Positions 8,280 through 17,364 of a stretch of DNA of 64,000 bases are shown piece after piece (the first letter of the stretch is position 1; each line of letters opens with the position of its first letter). The notes under the pieces are model-generated. The model saw only the letters and a list, made by a program, of their open reading frames with translations. It had not been told where the DNA came from and did no database searches. A program made the translations under genes and the position numbers. The DNA is from Enterococcus devriesei (GTDB taxonomy: Bacteria; Bacillota; Bacilli; Lactobacillales; Enterococcaceae), in NCBI RefSeq assembly GCF_001885905.1, contig NZ_JXKM01000001.1:419989-483988 (forward strand), read 5' to 3'.

Positions 8280-9806
8280 ATGCAAAAATCACGATTATAT
8301 TATTCAATGATGAATTCTTCAATATCAACAATTGTATTTTTTTTAAAACTAGTGATGCAGTTTGTTGTACGAACATATTTTATACGAGTCTTAGGAGTTA
8401 CATATCTAGGGATAAACGGATTGTTTTCTAATGTACTCAGTTTGCTATCGTTAGCTGAACTTGGGGTTGGTACATCAATTGTCTACTCAATGTATAAGCC
8501 AATTGCAAATAACGATCAAAATGAAATTCAAGCGCTAATGATATTGTATAAAAAAGCATATCATTATATTGGAGCGGCAGTAGCTGTCATCGGTCTGGCA
8601 TTAGTGCCCTTTTTGCATTTTTTTTCAAGTGATTTAAGTTCACAAGAAGGTTTTATTTGGTACTATCTATTGTTTTTGGGTAATTCCGTATTAAGTTACT
8701 TCTTTACATATAAGAGATCACTTCTAATTGCGAATCAAAGGTCATATTTAGTTAATATTAATGACTTCATATTTCTTTTTATCAGCAACATTTTTCAGAT
8801 TTTTTTACTACTACATTATGGAAGCTTTACACTTTATCTAATAGTTCAGTTAATATTTACTTTATTAGGAAATTTTTCTATCTCATATAAGGTGGATAAA
8901 GACTATTACTTTTTAAAAAAATCAGAGCCTAAAAAATTAGGTAAAGAAAAAGTAAGAGAGATAAAAAAAAATGTAGTTGGAAATATGAGTTCTAAAATTG
9001 GTGGGGTAATTGTTATGGGAACAGACAGCATCCTCATTTCAAGTTTTGTAGGACTTGCTGCTGTTGGTTACTATTCTAATTACACTATGATTATCAATAA
9101 CGTACAGAATTTATGTAAACAAGTTACCAATTCTATAACAGCTAGTATTGGAAATTATATTGTTACGGCAAATAAAAAGCAAGCGCTAGAATTATTTAAA
9201 CGACATTTATTTGTGAATTATACGATGATTTATTTTTCTACTTTGATTCTTGTTTCAGTTCTTAATCCATTTATTAGATGGTGGATTGGAGAAAAATATA
9301 TACTCCCTCCTTTGACGGTTAGCCTGATTGTAATTAATTTAGTAATTCAAATGTTTAGAAATACAAATTTTGTATTTATTGACTCATTTGGATTGTATTG
9401 GATTCAAAGATGGAAATCTATTTTTGAAGCAGCAATCAATCTAATAGCATCATTAATTCTATTAGCTGTTTTCAACCTTGGAATAAATGGAGTACTGTTA
9501 GGAACAATCACTTCATCATTTGGGTATGTAATGTGGATTGAGGCTTACTATATATTCAAATATGGATTAAAAGAAAAATTATCTGTGTATATTGTTCAGA
9601 TTATAAAATATGTAATTCCATTAGGGATATCTGTAGGAATCGTTTTTTATGCTCAAACACTCTTTCAATTTAGTGGTTTTATAGGTATCATCGCAAAAAT
9701 ATTTTTCGCTTGTGCCATGGGTATGGTTTTATATACTATCACATTTTATAAAACACAAGAATTCGTTTATGTTAGAAATTTATTAATAAGGATTGTAAAG
9801 AGGTAA
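8280..9806 (+). CDS. Wzx-type lipid-linked oligosaccharide flippase
   Basis: A very hydrophobic 508-residue protein with about 12-14 membrane segments, in the polysaccharide transporter (MATE/MVF clan) family. The N-terminal segment VRTYFIRVLGVTYLGINGLF is a familiar flippase pattern. It would move undecaprenyl-linked repeat units to the outer face. It starts at ATG after AGAGG. From here to about 13.2 kb the DNA becomes strikingly A+T-rich with many AAA, ATA and AAT codons, unlike both flanks, consistent with an exchanged cassette. Confidence 0.88.
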   Translation: MQKSRLYYSMMNSSISTIVFFLKLVMQFVVRTYFIRVLGVTYLGINGLFSNVLSLLSLAELGVGTSIVYSMYKPIANNDQNEIQALMILYKKAYHYIGAAVAVIGLALVPFLHFFSSDLSSQEGFIWYYLLFLGNSVLSYFFTYKRSLLIANQRSYLVNINDFIFLFISNIFQIFLLLHYGSFTLYLIVQLIFTLLGNFSISYKVDKDYYFLKKSEPKKLGKEKVREIKKNVVGNMSSKIGGVIVMGTDSILISSFVGLAAVGYYSNYTMIINNVQNLCKQVTNSITASIGNYIVTANKKQALELFKRHLFVNYTMIYFSTLILVSVLNPFIRWWIGEKYILPPLTVSLIVINLVIQMFRNTNFVFIDSFGLYWIQRWKSIFEAAINLIASLILLAVFNLGINGVLLGTITSSFGYVMWIEAYYIFKYGLKEKLSVYIVQIIKYVIPLGISVGIVFYAQTLFQFSGFIGIIAKIFFACAMGMVLYTITFYKTQEFVYVRNLLIRIVKR

Positions 9807-9811
9807 TATTT

Positions 9812-10927
9812 ATGAAAATTTGTATTGTTGGACCATCATTTGGTTATGGTGGAGCCAATATTGTTGCTTCAACTATTGGAAAAGAATTATCAAAAGAAAA
9901 TGAGGTGTTTTACTATTCATATAAATTTAGAGAAAACTATTCTAAATTGCCGGAAGATAAATTGTTTTTTAGTTCTAAAAAGGAAAAGAGAATGCTTAGT
10001 AAATTTGGTAAAGGATTAGAATTGGCTTTTAAAAAAGAATTTACACCATCAAAATATAAAAAAAATGAAATAAATGATTTATTTGAAATTATTGAGAAAA
10101 ATAGTGTTGATGTGGTCATTCTCAACTCCTTTATAGCTGTTACGATTTTTGCGGAAGAATTAAAAAATAAATTTTCTAATATCAAGGTTATAGCATGGAT
10201 GCATGAAGATCCTGACTATGCTTTCAATGAGTTGGCGAAAAATTATTTGACTTCATTCTCTAAGTCACTCAAAATAGTAGATTCAATTGTATGTCTCTCT
10301 GAAAAGGCATATGATATTTACAGGGAAATTAACAATAATACACAAGTTATTTATAATCCTATGGTTCTTGAAAGTGGGAGAATCTCTGATTTGAATGATA
10401 AAGTTGTTTCGTTTACTGCTAGACTAAATGTTAAGGTCAAAGGGTTGGATTTTCTTTGTGAAATAGCTAGAGAAATTCCTGATGACTGGAAAATTAGGAT
10501 TGCTGGCAATGGCCGTCCAGAAGAAGTACAGGAATTTTTAAATTTAATATCTGAAAGAAATGTTTCTGATAAGATTGAATATGTGGGACCTTTGAAAGGG
10601 AAAGCACTTGAAGAACACTATTTAAAAAGCTCAATTTTTTTGTCGACATCTAGGACTGAAGCTTTGCCTTTAGTTATAATTGAAGCATTATCATATGGTC
10701 TACCTATAATTAGTTTTGATCATTCTGGGGCAAAAGAGTTATTGGATAATGGCGAAATAGGTATTTTAGTGAGTGATTTCGATACTCAATTAATGGTAAA
10801 GAAAATAAACTTATTGATCATGAATAAGAGCTTACGAAAAAAATATCAAGATAAGTCCTTATTGAAAGCTAAATTATTTGATATAAATGTTATTATGAGT
10901 GAATGGAAGAATGTATTAAACGATTAG
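9812..10927 (+). CDS. GT4-family glycosyltransferase
   Basis: A 371-residue GT-B enzyme. The N-terminal domain opens with a glycine-rich GPSFGYGGAN loop. The C-terminal domain has VVSFTARLNVKVKGLDFL, a nucleotide-binding region, and the acidic pair EALPLVIIE (the E-x7-E motif of GT4 retaining enzymes). It starts at ATG five bases after the flippase stop with GAGG upstream. Strongly A+T-rich like its neighbours. It probably completes the oligosaccharide; substrate unknown. Confidence 0.85.
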   Translation: MKICIVGPSFGYGGANIVASTIGKELSKENEVFYYSYKFRENYSKLPEDKLFFSSKKEKRMLSKFGKGLELAFKKEFTPSKYKKNEINDLFEIIEKNSVDVVILNSFIAVTIFAEELKNKFSNIKVIAWMHEDPDYAFNELAKNYLTSFSKSLKIVDSIVCLSEKAYDIYREINNNTQVIYNPMVLESGRISDLNDKVVSFTARLNVKVKGLDFLCEIAREIPDDWKIRIAGNGRPEEVQEFLNLISERNVSDKIEYVGPLKGKALEEHYLKSSIFLSTSRTEALPLVIIEALSYGLPIISFDHSGAKELLDNGEIGILVSDFDTQLMVKKINLLIMNKSLRKKYQDKSLLKAKLFDINVIMSEWKNVLND

Positions 10928-10942
10928 AAAGAAGTGTTAATT

Positions 10943-12382
10943 GTGTCCGAAGGTAAGTTGAATAAGGTAAAACAGATATATGTGATAGTTCTACTAATAA
11001 GTCTCCTGCTGCGTTCCATCAATGTTTATAGTTTGATTCCTTCAATTTATGATGGAGCACTGTTTGCTTTTCTTGCAACTATGGGAGCTATTTTTCTCCT
11101 GAATGATTTCTTTACAAGTTTAAAAGCTAGAAAATTTACTTATGATAAATTCTTAGTTTTTTTTATCATTGTTCTAGTTATTTCAATAGTAGTAAATCGT
11201 CAGTTTGGTGTAGTATCAAATTTAAAATTGATGGTTTGGAACAGTATATACTTTTTTTTAGTATATGAATCTGGTAAAACATTTTATAAAGAAGATAGTT
11301 TCTTTATAAAAATTAATTTCTCTTTGATTATTGCATGGTTTGTAGTTTCATTTCTTTCATTAATTATGTTTTTATTAAAGTTTGGTTATGAAAAATATAC
11401 ATCTCCACAAGAAAGAATAAGAATAGGCTTTCTGGAATCACGATTATTTGGATTATTTGGTGATCCTAATTATGGAGCAATTGTTTGTATAGTTGTAAGC
11501 ATTCTATCAATCTTTTATTTAATAAATGGATGGAATAAAAAAGGGGTATTATTAAAGTTATTCCTAATTATAAATATCGCCATTCAATTTTCGGTGCTTC
11601 TTCTATCTGGCTCAAGAAGTGCTCTATTAATAAGTTTTGTTATTGTAGGTATCTCTACTTTTATTTATAGTTTTATTTTTTCTAGTAAAAGATCTAGTAG
11701 GAATTTTGTAGTTAGAATGATTATTTCATTAATCGTAACATTAGCTGTGACAGGTTTTTATTTTCTTCTGCAAAAAGAAACAAAAGACATTTTGCAAACA
11801 ATCCCTGAGCATGTTAAATATGAACTGAAATTTGAAAATACAAAAAACAAAGTAGAATTGGGTACGGAAAAGGATAATAAAAAAAATAATGAAGTTTCTC
11901 TTGTAAGAAAAGATGTTGCTCAAAATAAAGATATTTCAAATATGCGATTTTCTATTTGGAAAAGTGCAATCGAAATCTTCAAAACAACTCCTTGGGTAGG
12001 GACATCGCCTAGAAATCTTATTCCTTATGCACAAAAATATTTACCTAATACTTTTATTGCCCAGAGATTATTTGTAGCCCATAATACATTTATCAATGTT
12101 CTAGTATCGACTGGAATTTTTGGTTTTCTATTATTCGTATTTTTCTTAATTTGGAATGCAATTTCAATTATTATTTTCTATTTTAAAAATAGAAATAAAT
12201 TATCTTCTTCTTATTATATATATCTTGCGGCGGTCACAACATTAGTTTTATCAGGATTTTTTGTAAATGAACTAATTTTGGTAAATACAGTTGGTGCGCT
12301 TGTTTTTTGGCTGTATTTAGGTAAGCTCAACGGTCATAAGGAAGGAAAAATACTAGATGAAAAATCAAAAAATGAATCTTGA
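10943..12382 (+). CDS. Wzy-like O-antigen/polysaccharide polymerase
   Basis: A multi-pass membrane protein of about 479 residues. About ten membrane segments are interrupted by one large outside loop (roughly residues 280-340) rich in Lys, Asn and Glu, followed by the WVGTSPRNLIP-type segment common in the Wzy_C/O-antigen ligase family. I prefer the GTG at 10943 because AGAAAGAAG lies about nine bases before it; a GTG at 10934 would be too close to that site. It would join flipped repeat units outside the membrane. Adjacent Wzx, GT4 and LicD genes support a Wzy-dependent glycan. Confidence 0.8.
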   Translation: MSEGKLNKVKQIYVIVLLISLLLRSINVYSLIPSIYDGALFAFLATMGAIFLLNDFFTSLKARKFTYDKFLVFFIIVLVISIVVNRQFGVVSNLKLMVWNSIYFFLVYESGKTFYKEDSFFIKINFSLIIAWFVVSFLSLIMFLLKFGYEKYTSPQERIRIGFLESRLFGLFGDPNYGAIVCIVVSILSIFYLINGWNKKGVLLKLFLIINIAIQFSVLLLSGSRSALLISFVIVGISTFIYSFIFSSKRSSRNFVVRMIISLIVTLAVTGFYFLLQKETKDILQTIPEHVKYELKFENTKNKVELGTEKDNKKNNEVSLVRKDVAQNKDISNMRFSIWKSAIEIFKTTPWVGTSPRNLIPYAQKYLPNTFIAQRLFVAHNTFINVLVSTGIFGFLLFVFFLIWNAISIIIFYFKNRNKLSSSYYIYLAAVTTLVLSGFFVNELILVNTVGALVFWLYLGKLNGHKEGKILDEKSKNES

Positions 12383-13193
12383 TGAAATAAAAAAATCAGC
12401 ATTAAATATGCTGATTTATGTTGATAAAATTTGTAAATCAAATGATTTAAGATATTCAATATACTATGGGACCTTACTAGGAGCTGTTCGTCACAAAGGT
12501 TTTATCCCATGGGATGATGATATAGATATTGTGCTTCCTAGACCAGATTACGAGAAATTATTATATATACTGGAAAAGGATCTCAATTATAAATTATCCA
12601 CACCAATGAATGAGAATCCATACAGGTATACATTTTCTAAACTTTTTGACCCTAAAACAAAACTCGTCTCAAAGCAGATTTTTGATTATGAAGATAAAAA
12701 TGCGGGCGTATTTATTGATATATTTCCTCTGGATGGACTTCCAGATCTGAAGGAAGAACAATATAGTTTTGCTTTGCAAATGGATATGTACAAAGCCGGA
12801 TTTATGAATACTCTAGGATGTCTTTATGCAAGATCTTATTCTCACTTTAGAAGTGCAATTAAGCTTTTAGTGAAGTTTCCAACATATATTAAGTATAGAA
12901 ATCAGGGAAACTATAATTATTGGAGAGATATGTATGAGAGCTATTCACAAAAGTATCCTTTTGAAAGTAGTAATCTGTGCGGCCATCTAGAATATGTAAA
13001 ATATCAGAAAGCTATTTATCCTACTAGTTGGTTTAAAAAAGAAAATCTTCAATCGATAGAATTTGAAGGACAAAAAATAAGTGCCATAAAAAATGCTGAT
13101 TTATTTTTAGAACAGTACTTTGGGGACTACATGACTTTACCGCCAGAGGATGAAAGAGTATCAAATCATTTATATGATTTTTATTGGAAGTGA
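12357..13193 (+). CDS. LicD-family phosphotransferase (second copy)
   Basis: A 278-residue LicD protein with RHKGFIPWDDDIDI at residues 45-58, the same place as in the first LicD of this locus (gene at 4650). Overall identity between the two seems moderate, so they likely use different donors or acceptors. The gene overlaps the polymerase gene by 26 bases. The next gene makes CDP-glycerol, so the simplest inference is transfer of glycerol phosphate to the glycan. The A+T-rich style of the preceding genes continues here. Confidence 0.85.
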   Translation: MKNQKMNLDEIKKSALNMLIYVDKICKSNDLRYSIYYGTLLGAVRHKGFIPWDDDIDIVLPRPDYEKLLYILEKDLNYKLSTPMNENPYRYTFSKLFDPKTKLVSKQIFDYEDKNAGVFIDIFPLDGLPDLKEEQYSFALQMDMYKAGFMNTLGCLYARSYSHFRSAIKLLVKFPTYIKYRNQGNYNYWRDMYESYSQKYPFESSNLCGHLEYVKYQKAIYPTSWFKKENLQSIEFEGQKISAIKNADLFLEQYFGDYMTLPPEDERVSNHLYDFYWK

Positions 13194-13216
13194 GAAGACT
13201 TAAAGGAGGTTCTCGG

Positions 13217-13624
13217 ATGAAAAAAGTAATAACATATGGAACTTTTGATTTATTACATTATGGACATATTAACTTGTTGCGTAGGGCCAAGGAACAAGGC
13301 GATTATTTAATTGTTGCCTTATCGACTGATGAATTCAATTGGAATGAGAAAAAAAAGAAATGTTACTTCGAATACGATAAGAGAAAACAACTTCTGGAAG
13401 CTATCCGCTATGTGGATCTTGTAATCCCTGAGAATGGTTGGGAACAAAAAGTCAAGGATGTCAAGGAGTTCAAGGTTGATAAGTTTGTTATGGGAGATGA
13501 CTGGGCTGGAAAATTTGATTTTGTTGAAGAACAGACCGAAGCCGAAGTAATTTATCTTCCACGTACTCCAGAAATTTCTACTACGCAGATAAAAAAAGAT
13601 CTGGAGGCAAAAAAAAATGAATAA
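13217..13624 (+). CDS. tagD: Glycerol-3-phosphate cytidylyltransferase (CDP-glycerol synthesis)
   Basis: Makes CDP-glycerol from CTP and sn-glycerol-3-phosphate. The 135-residue protein has the full TagD/TarD pattern: GTFDLLHYGHINLL with the HxGH motif near residues 14-17, a Lys-rich loop, RxxxLEAIRYVD, and the C-terminal RTPEISTTQIK signature. The ATG follows a perfect AAGGAGG at 13203-13209. No CDP-glycerol glycerophosphotransferase (TagB/TagF) is present in the window, so the product is probably used by the neighbouring LicD or elsewhere on the chromosome. Confidence 0.92.
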   Translation: MKKVITYGTFDLLHYGHINLLRRAKEQGDYLIVALSTDEFNWNEKKKKCYFEYDKRKQLLEAIRYVDLVIPENGWEQKVKDVKEFKVDKFVMGDDWAGKFDFVEEQTEAEVIYLPRTPEISTTQIKKDLEAKKNE

Positions 13625-14567
13625 CTATCTAATCACAGGTGGAGCCGGCTTTATAGGCTCGACCTTAGCCAATCATTTATCTAAAGAAAATTTAGTGACC
13701 ATAATTGATGATCTTTCAATGGGGAAAGAAGAAAATCTTATAGAAAGTTTAAATCTTAAATTTATCAATGGATCTGTGACTGATAAAAACCTGATGGAAG
13801 AGGTACTTTCCCAAAATAAATTCGATTATATTTTCCACTTAGCTGCAGTTGCTAGTGTAGCAGATTCTGTTGCACGTCCGGTTGAAACACATCAAATCAA
13901 TTTCGAGAGTGTTTTATCATTGTTAGAACTAGTTAGAAAATACCAAAAAGATTTAAAACGGTTAGTGTTTAGCTCTTCAGCAGCAGTCTACGGGGATGAG
14001 CCAACACTACCTAAGAAAGAGGAATCAGTCATTCGTCCATTGACGCCTTACGCTGTTGACAAGTTTGCTGCTGAACAATATGTTTTGGATTACAATCACT
14101 TATACGGAGTCCCTACGAGCGCCGTTCGGTTCTTTAATGTTTATGGACCAAATCAAAATCCAGAATCCCCTTACAGTGGCGTTATTTCTATTTTGGTTGA
14201 TCGCTATAAGAAACTGCAGTCTGAAGTAGATACACAATTTACCTTGTTTGGTGATGGTTCTCAATCACGTGACTTTGTTTTCATTGAAGACGTTATTCAA
14301 GCACTTTTGCTAGTAGCTGATAAGCCAGAATCTTTGGGAAAGCAATTTAATGTTGGCACAGGTAACGCAATTACATTGACTAAGTTAATTGAAGTCATTG
14401 ATGAAATATTGGATATTAAATTGCCTATCGAGTATGAGAGTGAGCGAGAAGGTGATATCAAAGACTCAGTGGCAAATATTTCGAGATTGAATAGTTTAGG
14501 ATATGAAGCTAATTTTAGTATTAATGAAGGCATGAAAAGATACTTAGATTCGGAAAATTTGATTTGA
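13617..14567 (+). CDS. GalE-like NAD-dependent sugar-nucleotide epimerase
   Basis: A 316-residue extended SDR. The NAD site is TGGAGFIG at residues 7-14, SSSAAVYG lies at about 119-126, and the catalytic YAVDK gives Y145 and K149. The segment GDGSQSRDFVFIEDV is typical of UDP-glucose/UDP-GlcNAc 4-epimerases (GalE/WbpP group). It overlaps tagD by eight bases and has GGAGG before its ATG. It supplies a UDP-sugar, probably the galacto form, for the repeat unit. Which substrate it uses cannot be read off. Confidence 0.82.
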   Translation: MNNYLITGGAGFIGSTLANHLSKENLVTIIDDLSMGKEENLIESLNLKFINGSVTDKNLMEEVLSQNKFDYIFHLAAVASVADSVARPVETHQINFESVLSLLELVRKYQKDLKRLVFSSSAAVYGDEPTLPKKEESVIRPLTPYAVDKFAAEQYVLDYNHLYGVPTSAVRFFNVYGPNQNPESPYSGVISILVDRYKKLQSEVDTQFTLFGDGSQSRDFVFIEDVIQALLLVADKPESLGKQFNVGTGNAITLTKLIEVIDEILDIKLPIEYESEREGDIKDSVANISRLNSLGYEANFSINEGMKRYLDSENLI

Positions 14568-14578
14568 TAGATGTTTTT

Positions 14579-14642
14579 CTCCTGAAAATGATGAAAAATT
14601 TGTATGAAAGTATACTTTATTTCAGATTTCAGGAGTTTTTTT
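14579..14642 (+). terminator. Probable terminator ending the main polysaccharide operon
   Basis: CTCCTGAAA (14579-14587) pairs with TTTCAGGAG (14627-14635) and is followed by a run of T. The loop is long (about 39 nt) and A+T-rich, so efficiency is uncertain. The rest of the gap to 14817 is A+T-rich and likely holds the promoter of the next gene, but no clean -35/-10 pair was found. Confidence 0.5.
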
Positions 14643-14817
14643 GATGTATAAAATTTATTAGTTTTCTAAGGTAGTTTTATTTTACTGATAGGTTCGAAAG
14701 TAAATATATTTGAAAATTATATTTTTTATGGAAAAATCGTGTATTATTGATAGTACGATAGCCGAAAGTTAAATATTTATAGGTTTAAAATTCAAAATTT
14801 GATTGGGAGTACTTTTG

Positions 14818-16266
14818 ATGAGGAAAAGCGTTGTGCTTAGAAATTTATTAGTGGCAGTGGTTCTTTTTGGAATCTTTTACATGGTTCCATACAACCATGA
14901 CGAGTGGGCATGGGGAACAAATGAAGGAATTGAAAATTTGAGGAACTTCTTCCAAGGCTATAATGGTAGATACTTCGGGGATATAATATCTATTTTAATT
15001 ACGCGAAGCAATCTTTTCAAAGCACTTGTGATGACGAGTTCGACAATTGGTGTTTTTCTGTCAATAAAGAGATTCTATCGAACGCAAGTTAGTAATAATC
15101 AAAGCAGAAAGATAATTTCCTTAGCAACACTATTATTACTATTGCTTGTTCCTACTGTGCTTTTCCGACAAATATATGGTTGGCCAGCAGCTTTTGTAAA
15201 TTTTGTTCCACCAGTTATTTTTGTCGTATTGTATTTTACAGCCATGCATGAGACTTTAATAAATGAAGATGGAAAAGAGCTCTCTTTGCTTTCAGGTTTT
15301 TTTATTGTTTTAGGAACACAATTTTTTAGTGAGAACATTACCATATTTATGCTGATTTTGACATTTTCAGTTTTAATCGTTGAAAGGATCATGAATAAAA
15401 AAAATTCAAATTTTTTTATTGGCTCATTTATTACTGCATTAATAGGATCAATAATAATGTTCGCAAATCCAGCATATTTAAATGCAGCTCAAAATACTGA
15501 TGGGTATAAAAAAATTGAACTTTCTATTGGGTTTATTTGGAACAAGATTGGTTCACAAATGTTGCCCAACATGATTCTCAATTATAAGTTTTTACTTATT
15601 GTTTTTAACTTAGCATTGTTGATCCTTTTCTTCAAGAAAGTCAATAATTTAAGTATCATAAATAAGATAGTAACGGCTTTTGTGATGATGTATACAATTT
15701 ATGGCGTGTTTTTCTATGGCCAGATGAATTTCACTTTTCGGTATGATAACAGTATAATAAATTTATTTTCTATAGCATATTTTATTTGTTTGCTATGGAT
15801 TATCTCAAGTGTATTTTCAAAGAAAGAATTATTATTTAATATAGTCTTGTTTCTTTCTGTTCCATTATCTGCTGCACCGTTAATTATAGCTGAACCAATT
15901 GGAGCGAGATCATTTTATTTGACCTATTGTTTATGGTTGTTATATACAGGAACACTCTATTTCAGACTCTTTGAAAATATAAAGTTTGAAAATAGAGTTT
16001 ACAAATTATTGAAGTATCTTTTACGAATAGCGATTGGATCAATCTTAGTATTTTATTTTTTCATTTTCGCATATATGTATAGAGTTCAGATTCAACGAGA
16101 AAAGATAATAAGTGACTCTGTTAAGAGTGGCAATACTGAGATCGTTTTACCTCTACTACCAAATGAAAATTATACTTGGAAGACCAGTACAGGACCTGAT
16201 AACTGGTTGAATCGCTTTAAGAAATTTTATGATATACCAGAGGATAAACATGTTACTTTTAAATAG
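14818..16266 (+). CDS. Multi-pass membrane protein, DUF6056/GT-C-like
   Basis: A 482-residue membrane protein with about eleven hydrophobic segments. Near the N-terminus an extracytoplasmic loop reads YNHDEWAWG, then a GRYFGD segment. An acidic pair just after the first membrane segment, followed by Gly-Arg, is typical of GT-C-fold enzymes that use polyprenyl-phosphate sugars. The C-terminal ~50 residues are outside. The ATG is preceded by GGGAG at 8 bases. The next gene is a GtrB-like transferase that would make the lipid-phosphate sugar donor. Together they suggest a side-chain decoration module acting outside the cell. Function is inferred from topology and context. Confidence 0.65.
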   Translation: MRKSVVLRNLLVAVVLFGIFYMVPYNHDEWAWGTNEGIENLRNFFQGYNGRYFGDIISILITRSNLFKALVMTSSTIGVFLSIKRFYRTQVSNNQSRKIISLATLLLLLLVPTVLFRQIYGWPAAFVNFVPPVIFVVLYFTAMHETLINEDGKELSLLSGFFIVLGTQFFSENITIFMLILTFSVLIVERIMNKKNSNFFIGSFITALIGSIIMFANPAYLNAAQNTDGYKKIELSIGFIWNKIGSQMLPNMILNYKFLLIVFNLALLILFFKKVNNLSIINKIVTAFVMMYTIYGVFFYGQMNFTFRYDNSIINLFSIAYFICLLWIISSVFSKKELLFNIVLFLSVPLSAAPLIIAEPIGARSFYLTYCLWLLYTGTLYFRLFENIKFENRVYKLLKYLLRIAIGSILVFYFFIFAYMYRVQIQREKIISDSVKSGNTEIVLPLLPNENYTWKTSTGPDNWLNRFKKFYDIPEDKHVTFK

Positions 16267-16278
16267 AGAGGTATAAAG

Positions 16279-17235
16279 ATGAAAAAAATTCTTATTTCAA
16301 TTCCAGCATACAATGAAGAGGAAAATATTAGGCCTTTATATGAAAAATTGAAAGATACTTTGCTACCATTATCGCAAGAATATCTGTTTGAATATCTTTT
16401 CATAAATGATGGAAGTAGCGATGCAACTGTCAGTATTGTTTCTTCGTTAATTGATAAGACAAATGATGTTAGTCTGATAGATTTGTCGAGAAATTATGGA
16501 AAGGAGATTGCCATGGCTGCAGGATTTGATTATTCGACTCATGATGCAGTCATCACGATTGATGCTGATCTCCAACATCCACCTTCCTTGATTCCTGAGA
16601 TGTTAAAATTGTGGGATCTTGGCTATGAGGATGTTTATGCAAAGAGAAAACAGAGAAAGGGAGAATCGTACTTAAAAAAATCGACGTCAAAAGTGTTCTA
16701 TAAATTACTCGAGACAATGTCTAATTCTCCAGTCAATCCAGACGCGGGAGACTTTCGTTTGCTCGACAGAAAAGCTGTTGATGCTCTAAAACAATTACGA
16801 GAAACGCAGAGATATACTAAAGGACTGTATAACTGGATTGGTTTCAAGAAAATTTCAATTGAGTTTGATGCTGAGGAAAGATTATATGGGGACTCTAAAT
16901 GGAGTTATAAATCCTTAATAAAGTTGGCAGTGGAAGGAATAACATCTTATACCACGGCTCCGTTAAGAATCTCAATGTATTTTGGATTCATTGTTTCAGC
17001 AATAACATTTATTTATATGATATATGTTTTAATAAAAACACTGATTTTCGGATCAGATACCTCTGGTTTTCCTTCGCTGATGATTGTTATGCTTTTTTTG
17101 GGAGGTTGTCAGTTGATTTCAATTGGTATTGTTGGTGAGTACCTCTCCAGAATTTTTATTGAATCAAAACGCAGACCACTGTATTTTATTGAAGAAATAA
17201 AAAAAGCAAAAATAGAAAATAAGTACAGGGAATAA
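16279..17235 (+). CDS. GtrB/DPM1-like polyprenyl-phosphate glycosyltransferase
   Basis: A 318-residue GT2 enzyme: SIPAYNEEENI, NDGSSDAT, the DADLQHPP metal motif, and two C-terminal membrane segments (about 230-300) as in GtrB, DPM1-type and GacI-like enzymes. It moves a sugar from a nucleotide donor to undecaprenyl phosphate. It starts 12 bases after the GT-C-like gene with AGAGAGG upstream and is co-transcribed with it. A bidirectional terminator follows. Confidence 0.85.
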   Translation: MKKILISIPAYNEEENIRPLYEKLKDTLLPLSQEYLFEYLFINDGSSDATVSIVSSLIDKTNDVSLIDLSRNYGKEIAMAAGFDYSTHDAVITIDADLQHPPSLIPEMLKLWDLGYEDVYAKRKQRKGESYLKKSTSKVFYKLLETMSNSPVNPDAGDFRLLDRKAVDALKQLRETQRYTKGLYNWIGFKKISIEFDAEERLYGDSKWSYKSLIKLAVEGITSYTTAPLRISMYFGFIVSAITFIYMIYVLIKTLIFGSDTSGFPSLMIVMLFLGGCQLISIGIVGEYLSRIFIESKRRPLYFIEEIKKAKIENKYRE

Positions 17236-17295
17236 TTTCAAGTAAATTGTAATACTTTCTTTTTCATCTTGTATTTGTGTTAATTGATTTGATTT

Positions 17296-17326
17296 AAAAA
17301 AGTCGGAACATATCCGACTTTTTTTG
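17296..17326 (+). terminator. Terminator after the GtrB-like gene
   Basis: AGTCGGA (17301-17307) pairs with TCCGACT (17313-17319), flanked by A6 and T7, so it can work in both directions. It isolates the following GT2 gene as its own unit. Confidence 0.85.
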
Positions 17327-17364
17327 GTATTATTATAGTTAGTTGTGAAGTTAGGAGAGTAAGT

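Noticed and set aside
14710-14747. TTGAAA and TATTAT as a promoter for the DUF6056-like gene
   Set aside because: Spacer is 26 bp, too long for a sigma-A promoter.
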